From: Mesorhizobium sp. NZP2298
GTDB lineage: Bacteria; Pseudomonadota; Alphaproteobacteria; Rhizobiales; Rhizobiaceae
DNA: 64,000 bases
Direction of reading: 5' to 3'
Assembly: GCF_013170825.1 (NCBI RefSeq)
Contig: NZ_CP033365.1
Span: forward strand, 6,150,001 to 6,214,000
The notes below the pieces were generated by a model. That model saw only the letters and a list, made by a program, of their open reading frames with translations, had not been told where the DNA came from and did not search any database. This document shows, in pieces, positions 55,235 to 64,000 of this stretch. Numbering within the stretch: position 1 is the stretch's first letter; the number at the start of each line of letters is the position of its first letter. Position numbers and translations under genes: made by a program.

Positions 55235-56383
55235 ATGTTTCTGACGAACCAAGACATGATCGACCTGATCGATTTCCGCCACGAGCTTCATCGCCACCCC
55301 GAGCTCTCCGGCGAGGAGCGGGACACGGCACGACGAGTCCTCACATTCCTTGCTCCGATGAAGCCGGATCGCGTCATATCCGGTCTTGGCGGCCACGGCA
55401 TTGCCGCGATTTTTGAAGGCGCGAAAAAGGGGAGAACATTGTTGTTCCGCTCGGAACTCGACGCCTTGCCGATCGAGGAACTGACAGCCGTCCCCTATCG
55501 CTCGACAACTCCCGGGAAGGCTCATCTTTGTGGCCACGACGGGCACACCGCGGCGCTCGCCGCATTGGGCCGTGGGCTTGCCCGGCAAAGACCAGCCAGC
55601 GGGCGGGTAGTCCTCATGTTCCAGCCGGCCGAGGAGAATGGGGCGGGTGCCGCTGCGGTCATTGCGGACCCGCGCTTTGGCGAAATTTCTCCCGACCTGT
55701 GTTTTTCATTCCACAACATGCCCGGCATTCCGCTCGGCAAGGTCGCTCTTGCAGAAGGCCCCGCAAATTGTGCGTCTCGGGGCATGAAGATCGTACTCGA
55801 CGGCAAGACCGCGCACGCCTCTTCACCCGAACATGGGACATCACCAATGAGGGCGGTGGCGTTGATGATGTCGGCGCTAACTGGCCTCGGCGTTGCTCTG
55901 CCGCCAGCACCGCACTTTGCCATGGCGACGGTGACCCATGCGACAATGGGTGAGCCCACCTTCGGGGTAGCACCCGGTCATGCGGAGATCTGGGTTACGC
56001 TGCGAACCCTTACCGACGACCGGATGGTACGGCTTTGCGGGGATGCGGAGGCATTGGCCCGAGATATTGCAGAAAAGCAGAAACTCATCTTGTCGATCTC
56101 ATACGCCGATATTTTTTCACACTGCGAAAACGCGCCGGAAGCCGTAGAACATCTTGGGCGTGCGCTCGACGCCGAGGGCATCTCCCATGATCGTGGCGAC
56201 CTGCCTATGCGAGGCTCGGAGGACTTCGGGCGCTTCGGCGCTATCGCTCCGGCTGCCATGTTTCTGCTTGGAGCGGGAGAGAATGTCCCGAGCCTCCACA
56301 ACCCTGACTACGAGTTTCCCGACACCCTCATCGAAACCGGCGCTCGCATCTTTATGCGGGTTGTCCGAGACGTGTTGGGCTGA
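55235..56383 (+). CDS. M20-family amidohydrolase (hippurate/IAA-amino-acid hydrolase type)
   Basis: 382 residues. FRHELHRHPELSGEE, RSELDALPIEEL, AHLCGHDGHTAALAALG (metal ligands), VLMFQPAEENGAGAAAVIAD (catalytic Glu) and GSEDFGRFGAIAPAAMFLLGAG are the M20D signature. These enzymes split N-acyl amino acids. Its place after thioesterase and SDR genes suggests that an N-acyl or amide substrate enters the CoA pathway here. No signal peptide, so cytoplasmic. Confidence 0.9.
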   Translation: MFLTNQDMIDLIDFRHELHRHPELSGEERDTARRVLTFLAPMKPDRVISGLGGHGIAAIFEGAKKGRTLLFRSELDALPIEELTAVPYRSTTPGKAHLCGHDGHTAALAALGRGLARQRPASGRVVLMFQPAEENGAGAAAVIADPRFGEISPDLCFSFHNMPGIPLGKVALAEGPANCASRGMKIVLDGKTAHASSPEHGTSPMRAVALMMSALTGLGVALPPAPHFAMATVTHATMGEPTFGVAPGHAEIWVTLRTLTDDRMVRLCGDAEALARDIAEKQKLILSISYADIFSHCENAPEAVEHLGRALDAEGISHDRGDLPMRGSEDFGRFGAIAPAAMFLLGAGENVPSLHNPDYEFPDTLIETGARIFMRVVRDVLG

Positions 56384-56675
56384 TCGAGTAGGTCAACTTC
56401 AAAAGAACCTGCCCCCTTAGTTGAACTCGCCCAATTCAGGCGGCTCTTCGACCCACAGGGCGGCGACGCCGCATCCATACAACCTGGCCGGTCGCCACGT
56501 ATGTCGCGTCCCCGTGGCGCGTGTTCCTGCGTGCAATTGAAAAGCGCCACACTGAAACGCGTTGGACTTGTCCTTCCTACAGGTCGAAACCGCCGATTAC
56601 ACGACGCCCGAACTGAGGCTCTTTCCAATCGAAAACAATCGCCTTCAATCTCGGAGCACGGCTCAGGAGTACGAG

Positions 56676-56963
56676 ATGACCCGATCGAATGAAGAACCAC
56701 TGAAACGCACAATCCGCAGGCATCAGCTGCGTGAAATGGTGCCGCTTGCAGACAGTACGATTTACGAAATGGAACAGCGTGGCGAATTTCCGCGACGCTT
56801 CGCCTTGACCCCAAGATGCGTTGTTTGGGATCTGGGCGAGATTCAAGCATGGTTGGCTGCGCGCCGCGCAAAACCAATTCTCCGCGCCCCCAAACCGGAC
56901 GTTAAGCAGCGCCGAACCCGGCCGCTCAGAGAGCCGGATCAGGCTCCAGGAGCGGCATCATAG
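56676..56963 (+). CDS. AlpA-like regulator, possible excision factor of the guaA integrase
   Basis: An ATG at 56676 with GGAG seven bases upstream gives 95 residues: LKRTIRRHQLREMVPLADSTIYEMEQRGEFPRRFALTPRCVVWDLGEIQAWLAARRAKP. This is the AlpA winged-helix fold, with a basic C-terminal tail. Many AlpA proteins are recombination directionality factors. The gene converges on and overlaps the integrase 3' end by 38 bases, which suggests a functional pair. It is distinct from the rdfS-like protein at 15020. Confidence 0.78.
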   Translation: MTRSNEEPLKRTIRRHQLREMVPLADSTIYEMEQRGEFPRRFALTPRCVVWDLGEIQAWLAARRAKPILRAPKPDVKQRRTRPLREPDQAPGAAS

Positions 56964-58188
56964 GCGGGATAAGCGTCGGAACGAACTTCTTGCCGCCGAC
57001 CCAGGCATCGATGATGTCTGACCATTCCTGCATCATGTGGCGGCGCTGCATTTCATATTCGGCCTTGTTGTAGACACCACGCGACGACCGGCCATCCTCG
57101 TGGGCCAGGCATTTCTCGATCCAATCGCTGTTGAAGCCAAGTTCATTCAACAGGGTCGAGCCCGTTCGCCGCAGGTCGTGAACCGTAAACGGCTCCAGAG
57201 GCAGTCCGTTCGCCTTCGCCCGTTCAACGACTGCGTAAGTGATCCGATTAAATGTAGCGCGCGACATCGGGGCGTCCGCATCGTACCGCGATGGAAGAAG
57301 GTATCTGGAATTTCCCGCACAGGTCTTCAAGGCAATCATGATGTCGAGCGCTTGGCGTGACAGGTAGACGTTGTGTGCCTTCGACCGCTTCATGCGTTCC
57401 TTCGGGATCGTCCAGACCGCATTTTCAAAATCGACTTCGTCCCACACCGCCTCCTGCAGCTCGCTCTTGCGCACCATAGTGAGCAGATAAAGCCGCATTC
57501 CCAAACGGATCGTAGGAAGTGTGGGGATGTACTCTAGCTGCTTCAGCATTACGCGAATTTCGGAAGGTGAGAGCGAGCGGTCCTTTGGCACGAAAGTCGC
57601 AATTGATGCGGGTCCGACTTCATCAGCAGGGTTGGCGACTTTCTCTCCATGCAGGATAGCAAAGCCGTAAATCTGTTTCACGATATCTCGTACGTGAATG
57701 GCTGTCGCGGGAGCACCACGTTCGACGATGCTGCCACAGAGGACCCTTAGGTCGTCCGGGGTAATTTCCGGCAGGAGGCGATTGCGCCAGACCGGAAGAA
57801 GCTCCCGTTCAAAAATGGCGCGTCGCATGGCGCGCGTGCTATCAGCCATCGCCGCGGCTGTGAGCCATTTTTCCCCGAACTCGCCAAAACTCTTCGCCTC
57901 TTTCAGGCGGCGCTTGTCGCGCTGCTTCTCGATTGCCGGCGACCGTCCCTCGCCAATGACGCGCTTCGCGTCGAGACATTTCTCTCGAGCCAATGAAAGC
58001 GATATCCCGTCGCGCCCATACCTGCCTAGATAGACCGTCTCGCGGCGCCCGTTAAGCCTGTAATCCAGCCGAAACGAGATCGCGCCGCTGGGCATGACGC
58101 GGACATACATGCCATCACGGTCCACAATTTTGTAGACTTTCTCCTTTGGTTTCAGCGCCTTAAGGGCGGCGTCCGTCAACATACCCAT
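56926..58188 (-). CDS. intG: Tyrosine integrase of the guaA-linked element (P4/IntG-type)
   Basis: 420 residues. The N-terminal arm-binding domain (MGMLTDAALKALKPKEKVYKIVDRDGMYVRV...FRLDYRLNGRRETVYLGRYG) belongs to the DUF4102/P4 class. The catalytic domain has R240 (LLTMVRKSELQEAVWDEVDF), H337 and R340 (VHDLRRTGSTLL), H363 (LAHEDGRSSRGVYNKAEY) and Y373. Its start faces the 3' end of guaA, ~290 bases away. IntG of Mesorhizobium ICEs recombines at the guaA 3' end, so the symbol is assigned by position and family. Confidence 0.9.
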   Translation of the reverse strand: MGMLTDAALKALKPKEKVYKIVDRDGMYVRVMPSGAISFRLDYRLNGRRETVYLGRYGRDGISLSLAREKCLDAKRVIGEGRSPAIEKQRDKRRLKEAKSFGEFGEKWLTAAAMADSTRAMRRAIFERELLPVWRNRLLPEITPDDLRVLCGSIVERGAPATAIHVRDIVKQIYGFAILHGEKVANPADEVGPASIATFVPKDRSLSPSEIRVMLKQLEYIPTLPTIRLGMRLYLLTMVRKSELQEAVWDEVDFENAVWTIPKERMKRSKAHNVYLSRQALDIMIALKTCAGNSRYLLPSRYDADAPMSRATFNRITYAVVERAKANGLPLEPFTVHDLRRTGSTLLNELGFNSDWIEKCLAHEDGRSSRGVYNKAEYEMQRRHMMQEWSDIIDAWVGGKKFVPTLIPPMMPLLEPDPAL

Positions 58189-58197
58189 TGCCTCCTG

Positions 58198-58310
58198 AAA
58201 AGTACCGTCAGTACAATTTCGAGGCTCGGCGGCAGAAAATTCCTCTTTTATTCAATGCCTTAAGGCACAAAAAAGTACCGTCACGAGCCTCATTAGCTCC
58301 GACGGTACTT
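58198..58310. repeat. Repeated arm-type sites next to the integrase
   Basis: AAAAGTACCGTCA occurs at 58198-58210 and again from 58272 (AAAGTACCGTCA), and the second copy is matched by the inverted GACGGTACTT at 58301-58310 (10-bp stem with AAGTACCGTC, 58273-58282). Further GTCCGTCAA repeats lie near 58345-58365. Clustered direct and inverted copies between an integrase and its target gene fit arm-binding or excision-factor sites. The hairpin could also terminate transcription from guaA. Confidence 0.6.
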
Positions 58311-58439
58311 CGAAAAATTCGGGTGGGCAATATGCGGAAGGTCCGTCAAGCGGTCCGTCAAAGCCAATCTCTGCGTACCGATTGTCGCTGATTGTCCCGG
58401 AAAGGATTTATTTTTATTTTCAGTACGTTACGTCGCAGA

Positions 58440-60038
<1,599 letters not shown>

Positions 60039-60093
60039 GGCGAGCGTTTAGAGAAAGAAATGAGTCTGCGCAATGGGTTGCGTAGTCTGACTT

Positions 60094-60759
60094 TCAGACG
60101 GGTCTGGCCTGGTCGTTGGATGGAGCCGCCCGGAGCAAGCCCGACCCGATCCCCTGTTCGAGGCGCATGACGGCCTCGGCCAGCTTCTCGTCGATGACGT
60201 GCAGGTATTCCGTCCAGTCGCCGACATGCCTGAGATCAGCCGCGCCGTCTGAAATGCCGCGCAGCCCGATCAGGGGCACATCGAACAGCTGGCAGGCGCG
60301 CAGGCAGGCGAAGGTTTCCATGTCGACCATGTCGGCCGCGATCGTGTCATAGGCCGCGCCAGTGATGATCGCGCCGCCGGTCGACAGCGTGGCTTCCCTG
60401 ATTTCGGGTATCCGCAGCGGCAGCGGCACGATGACCGGCAGGTCGAGGAACGGCGTCGCGCCTTTTTCAAAACCCAAGGGCGAGGCATCGATGTCGCGAT
60501 AGCTGATCGAGATGGCCTGATAGATTTCCGTTTGTTCCAGGGTCCGGCTGCCGGCCGAGCCGAGCGACACGACAAGGTCCGGCAAGGCCTTTTCCGATTT
60601 CAGCCAGGACAGCTCGGCGCCGAGCCGGACGGCGGCCTCGACCGGCCCGACACCCGTCATCAGCGGCGTGAACAGTTTTTGCAGATGCGGGCCATATTCG
60701 GCCTGCGCCGCCATGACGAAAAGGACATCCTTGCCGCCAATTCGCGTAACATTAGCCAT
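60094..60759 (-). CDS. 5'-methylthioadenosine/S-adenosylhomocysteine nucleosidase family
   Basis: 221 residues from an ATG at 60759 overlapping the upstream thioesterase stop (ATGA). LFVMAAQAEYGPHLQKLF, GVGPVEAAVRLG, VVSLGSAGSRTLEQTEIY, ISYRDIDASPLGF, VDMETFACLRACQLFDVPLIGLRGISDGA include the purine phosphorylase-type VDME motif and the catalytic Asp region (GISDGA). It cleaves adenine from MTA or SAH. Family assignment is firm; substrate preference is not proven. Confidence 0.88.
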   Translation of the reverse strand: MANVTRIGGKDVLFVMAAQAEYGPHLQKLFTPLMTGVGPVEAAVRLGAELSWLKSEKALPDLVVSLGSAGSRTLEQTEIYQAISISYRDIDASPLGFEKGATPFLDLPVIVPLPLRIPEIREATLSTGGAIITGAAYDTIAADMVDMETFACLRACQLFDVPLIGLRGISDGAADLRHVGDWTEYLHVIDEKLAEAVMRLEQGIGSGLLRAAPSNDQARPV

Positions 60760-61217
60760 CAGCCCGCAATCCCATCGCGGCCTACCACCGTCATCATCGT
60801 CCCCGTCATGGTCGCGATCAGCTTGGCTTCGCCGTCGGCGGCAAAGGCATAGGCCTGGCCATCGGCGACGATGATGGTGCGGCCAGGCTTGGTCACCGAG
60901 CCGCGAAACAGGAAACGCTCGCCCCTGCCCGGCGCCAAAAGGTTGACCTTGAATTCGATGGTGAGCACGCCCGAATTTTCCGGCATCAGGGAAAAGGCCG
61001 CGTAGCCGCAAGCCGAATCCAGCGCCGTCGAGATGACGCCGGCATGCAGGAAGCCGTGCTGCTGGGTCAGTGCCGCCGAATAGGGCATCTCGATCTCGAT
61101 GATGCCGGGCGTCACCAGTGTCAGTTCGGCGCCGATCGTGGCCATCGCCTGCTGGCGCGCGAAGGACGCCCTGACGCGATCCTCATAGTCCGGAGCCGGT
61201 ACGATCTTTGCTGCCAT
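60759..61217 (-). CDS. PaaI-type thioesterase family protein
   Basis: An ATG at 61217 gives 152 residues. ALTQQHGFLHAGVISTALDSACGYAAFSLMPENSGVLTIEFKVNLLAPGRGERFLFRGSVTKPGRTIIVADGQAYAF is a hotdog-fold thioesterase with the HGG-like HAG...D motif. It overlaps the nucleosidase gene by one base, so both are probably cotranscribed. Natural substrate unknown. Confidence 0.86.
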   Translation of the reverse strand: MAAKIVPAPDYEDRVRASFARQQAMATIGAELTLVTPGIIEIEMPYSAALTQQHGFLHAGVISTALDSACGYAAFSLMPENSGVLTIEFKVNLLAPGRGERFLFRGSVTKPGRTIIVADGQAYAFAADGEAKLIATMTGTMMTVVGRDGIAG

Positions 61218-61314
61218 CGCAATTGCCTTCAGTTTGCCGGAGAAGCTTATCGCAGAGGCACGAGCGGCAGGCAAATGCTTTTGCTGCACTGCAACAAAAC
61301 GACATTGGAGGGGC

Positions 61315-61815
61315 CTAGTTCAACCAGAGAAGCGAGGCGTTGAGTACGGTGGCGAAGGCCACCCACGCCGCGTAAGGCAAGAACAGCCAACCCGAAAGCC
61401 GGTCGCGGTTCCAGGCTCTCACGATGAACAGCACGATGCTTGCGAGAAGAAGCACGATGACGACCAAGGCGGGTCCCATCATCTTTGCGCCGAAGAAGGT
61501 TGGCGACCACAGGAAATTCAGGGCGAGCTGGACGCCCCAGACCTTCATCGCCACACCTGCCGGTGCTCGCCCCCAGGTTCGCCAACCGGCCACCGCGATC
61601 AGCACGTAGAGCAGTGTCCAGGCGGGCGCGAAGACCCAGTTGGGCGGATTGAAGGGTGGTTTGACCAGCGATGCATACCAGGCGCCCGGCAACGTCGCAT
61701 AGCCGATCAGCAGGCCTCCACCGAGCACCAGGACAAGGAAAAGCAGCAGCGACAGATATTTTTTCAAGAATCCCACCCGGAGCGACATGGCGCCGCGCAT
61801 CTGCAACTGGGGCAC
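61315..61815 (-). CDS. tspO: TspO/MBR family membrane protein
   Basis: 166 residues from a GTG at 61815 preceded by AAGGAGC. Five hydrophobic segments are visible, with W...VKPPFNPPNWVFAPAWTLLYVLIAVAGWRTWG, LALNFLWSPTFFGAKMMG and LPYAAWVAFATVLNASLLWLN, matching the TspO porphyrin/cholesterol-binding fold. In alphaproteobacteria TspO modulates tetrapyrrole metabolism and stress responses. Complete length. Confidence 0.93.
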   Translation of the reverse strand: MPQLQMRGAMSLRVGFLKKYLSLLLFLVLVLGGGLLIGYATLPGAWYASLVKPPFNPPNWVFAPAWTLLYVLIAVAGWRTWGRAPAGVAMKVWGVQLALNFLWSPTFFGAKMMGPALVVIVLLLASIVLFIVRAWNRDRLSGWLFLPYAAWVAFATVLNASLLWLN

Positions 61816-61840
61816 TAGCGCTCCTTGTCAACGGCAGCGT

Positions 61841-63130
61841 TCAACTCGCCTTGCGCATGGCGCAGAAGTAAAACCCGTCAGTGCCGCTCAGCGCCGGAGA
61901 CAGCGAAATATCCGCGCCAGCGCCAATTCTCGCGGCCGCCTCGTGGCCCGGAAAACAGCTATCCCAGAGGGCGCGGTGATCGAGCGGGGCAAAGCCGCTG
62001 TTGCGCTCGCGAAACGCGGCGACCTGTTCGCTGTTCTCCTCGTCGAACACCGAGCAGGTGATGTAGACCAGCAGGCCCCCGGGTTTCACATACGCCTTGG
62101 CGGCATCGAGGATCGCAGATTGCTCACCCTTGCGGGCGTCGAGCTGCCTTTGCGTCAGCCGCCATTTCGCATCGGGACGGCGCCGCCAGGTACCGCTGCC
62201 GGTGCAGGGCGCGTCGACAAGCACGATATCCATATGGCCAGAGAGTGGAGCAAGTTCGGCCGGCTTGGTGACGACCTGCACATTGCGGTTTTCCGAGCGT
62301 CGGATGCGGTCGAAGATCGGCGCCAGCCGCGCCTTTTCGGCATCATGGGCAAAGATCTGGCCTGTATTGCCCATCGCAGCCGACAGCGCCAGTGTCTTGC
62401 CGCCGGCGCCGGCGCAGAAGTCCAGCACCTGCATGCCGGCCTCGGCGCCGGCAAGCGTGGCCGCTATTTGCGAGCCCTCGTCCTGCACCTCGAACCAGCC
62501 TTTCTGGAAGGCCGGCTCGGACTGCACGTTCGGGTGCCTGCCGTCGCCATCGATCGGCGGAATGCGGATGCCGAGCGGCGCGATCCGCGCGGCCTGCGCC
62601 CCGGTATCGGCCAGCTCCTTGAGGACCTTGGCACGATCGGCCTGCAGCGTGTTGACCCTGATGTCGAGCGGCGGGCGGGTCGCCAGCGCCGCGCCCTCCC
62701 CGACCCATGCCTCGCCAAAGGCCCGTTCGAAAAGCGGTTCGCACCAATCGGGTATGTCGGCCTGCACCGCAGATGGGGCATCGGCAAGCTGGCGACCGGC
62801 GATCGTCTGCAACTCTGTGGCGCTGAGCAGCGGCGGTGCGAACTTGTCACCGTCGAGCGCGTCGTTGAGCGACTGCGCCGTCTGGCCCCATTCGAGCAGC
62901 AAGGCGCCGAAGCCGATCGCGCGCGGCGTGTCTTCGCCAAGCAGCCAGCCGGCGGAGCGTTTGTGGCGCAGCGCGTCGTAGACGATGTTGCCGATGGCCG
63001 CGCGATCACCGCCGCCGGCGAAGCGATGTGACAGGCCCCAATCCTTCAGCGCATCGGCCACCGGCCGGTGACGCCGGCCAATGTCTTCCAGCACTTCGAT
63101 GGCCGCAGCCAGCCGTCCGCCCAGTCGCAT
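61841..63130 (-). CDS. rsmB: RsmB-type 16S rRNA m5C methyltransferase (RsmB/NOP family)
   Basis: 429 residues. The N-terminal NusB-like region is followed by the SAM domain: VLDFCAGAGGKTLALSAAMG (motif I), DIVLVDAPCTGSGTWRRRPDAKWR with the PC motif (motif IV), and LVYITCSVFDEEN with the second catalytic Cys (motif VI). Both cysteines needed for the RsmB mechanism are present. Ordinary core gene. Confidence 0.93.
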   Translation of the reverse strand: MRLGGRLAAAIEVLEDIGRRHRPVADALKDWGLSHRFAGGGDRAAIGNIVYDALRHKRSAGWLLGEDTPRAIGFGALLLEWGQTAQSLNDALDGDKFAPPLLSATELQTIAGRQLADAPSAVQADIPDWCEPLFERAFGEAWVGEGAALATRPPLDIRVNTLQADRAKVLKELADTGAQAARIAPLGIRIPPIDGDGRHPNVQSEPAFQKGWFEVQDEGSQIAATLAGAEAGMQVLDFCAGAGGKTLALSAAMGNTGQIFAHDAEKARLAPIFDRIRRSENRNVQVVTKPAELAPLSGHMDIVLVDAPCTGSGTWRRRPDAKWRLTQRQLDARKGEQSAILDAAKAYVKPGGLLVYITCSVFDEENSEQVAAFRERNSGFAPLDHRALWDSCFPGHEAAARIGAGADISLSPALSGTDGFYFCAMRKAS

Positions 63131-63437
63131 CGGTCATTCCATCAAATCGAACACGTGACTATCGCCTGCTCTTAGAGCCTTTCGCGTCCGGATTGAACCC
63201 CGCTCCGTCTCGCGACGAAGAGGCAGCCTGAAATCTGTCCGATCAATAAATCTCGCGGGCCGGCAACAGCAGATCGATCAATAGATGCAAGGTGTCTAAT
63301 GTTCGTAACTGCCGACTGCAAGCACGACCCGTGGGGCAACCGCTCTGCTTTCCAAGTTTTTCGGTTGGTAATACTCTTCACACCATGATTCGCGGCGCGG
63401 AAAACGCGGACCGGCGGATCGCTACGAGGAGAGGGCA
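63131..63437. other. Promoter region between rsmB and the aquaporin gene
   Basis: 307 bases between divergent genes. No gene is seen. The plus-strand aquaporin start at 63438 has GGAGAGG just upstream. Confidence 0.5.
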
Positions 63438-64000
63438 ATGAAAACTTATTTGGCGGAAGTTCTAGGCACATTTCTGTTGGTGTTCATCGGCACGGCGTCG
63501 GTGGTGACGGGCGGCTTCGGCGGCGCGCTGCCGCTCGGCCAGGAAGGCATCGGTCTGGCGTTCGGCATAGGCCTCATCGCCGCTGCCTACGCGATCGGCC
63601 CGATTTCGGGCGCGCATCTCAATCCGGCGGTGACGCTCGGTGTCTTTCTTGCCGGGCGGTTGCCGGCCAAGGACGTCATCCCCTATTGGATCGCGCAGAT
63701 CATCGGTGCCATCCTGGCTTCGCTGGCATTGTGGATCATCGTTTCCGGCCAGGCCGGCGGCCACACGACCGGCTTCGGCGCCAATGGCTGGGATGAGACG
63801 AAATGGGGCGTGAGCTCGGCGTTCCTGTGGGAACTGATCGGCACCTTCACCTTCGTCACGGTGATCCTCGGTGTCACCGCTGAAAAGCACTCGACGGCAT
63901 TTGCCGGGCTGGTCATCGGCCTGACGCTGGCAGGCATCCACTTCGCCATGATCCCGGTCACCGGCACCTCGGTCAATCCGGCCCGCTCCATCGGCCCGGC
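63438..64000 (+). CDS. aqpZ: Aquaporin Z-like water channel, 3' end cut by window
   Basis: The first 187 residues are present: MKTYLAEVLGTFLLVFIGTA, the first NPA box SGAHLNPAVTLGVFLAG, and the second NPA box TGTSVNPARSIGP just before the window edge. Membrane helices alternate as expected for the MIP fold. Both half-helix NPA motifs fit a water-selective AqpZ. GGAGAGG precedes the ATG. The missing part is only the last helix. Confidence 0.93.
   Translation, partial: MKTYLAEVLGTFLLVFIGTASVVTGGFGGALPLGQEGIGLAFGIGLIAAAYAIGPISGAHLNPAVTLGVFLAGRLPAKDVIPYWIAQIIGAILASLALWIIVSGQAGGHTTGFGANGWDETKWGVSSAFLWELIGTFTFVTVILGVTAEKHSTAFAGLVIGLTLAGIHFAMIPVTGTSVNPARSIGP

Overview
ORGANISM AND SETTING. The window looks like a high-GC alphaproteobacterial chromosome of the order Rhizobiales, most likely Mesorhizobium or a close relative. 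The right end (about 58.4-64 kb) is ordinary housekeeping DNA: guaA, a nucleosidase, a hotdog thioesterase, tspO, rsmB and an aquaporin. Everything to its left reads as one integrative and conjugative element (ICE) whose integrase lies directly against the 3' end of guaA. That arrangement, the TraG/Trb/RlxS transfer genes, and the rdfS/fseA/qseM/qseC-type regulators match the Mesorhizobium symbiosis-ICE family (ICEMlSym R7A-like backbone, with an IntG-type guaA attachment site). No nodulation or nitrogen-fixation genes are visible, so the visible cargo is defence, DNA repair and catabolism. The species assignment is inference.

LAYOUT. (1) 1-4.5 kb: conjugation genes trbE(partial)-trbD-trbC-trbB-copG-traG, all on the minus strand. 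(2) 5-6.1 kb: a RES/Xre toxin-antitoxin pair. (3) 6.25-9.1 kb: a plus-strand operon with a DUF2188 protein, a ubiquitin-like protein, a ThiF/E1-like enzyme, a DUF6527 protein and a zinc-ribbon protein with an RNase-like HEPN motif. (4) 9.4-17 kb: relaxase rlxS, lytic transglycosylase, DUF736, traF, DUF2840, iteron-like repeats, repA, rdfS-like excisionase, a split fseA-like activator that needs a +1 frameshift, then a divergent qseM/qseC-like switch around a perfect palindrome. (5) 17.2-22.8 kb: DUF932, MucR-like, DUF736 and a large ParB-like protein. DUF932 and parB share a ~200-nt upstream element that looks like a structured leader RNA. (6) 23.1-36 kb: a type II Druantia antiphage system (druM, druF, druG, druE) plus a convergent vsr nuclease. 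(7) 36.2-40 kb: SRAP protein, trypsin-like protease, HExxH metallopeptidase and an unknown protein. (8) 40.1-45.6 kb: the SOS mutasome imuA-imuB-dnaE2 behind a LexA box. (9) 46.1-48.2 kb: small unknown genes. (10) 48.6-56.4 kb: a CoA-thioester catabolic island with a tandem GntR-type regulator. (11) 56.7-58.2 kb: AlpA-like factor and tyrosine integrase. (12) 58.5-64 kb: core chromosome.

HOW IT FITS TOGETHER. QseC/QseM would set an on/off state, FseA (only made when ribosomes shift frame) would turn on rdfS, and the rdfS-led operon would supply excision, replication and relaxase functions while TraG/Trb build the transfer channel. The element protects itself and its host with at least three defence-like modules: the RES/Xre pair, the ubiquitin-like operon and Druantia II. 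All family names come from motif recognition by eye; no database search was run.
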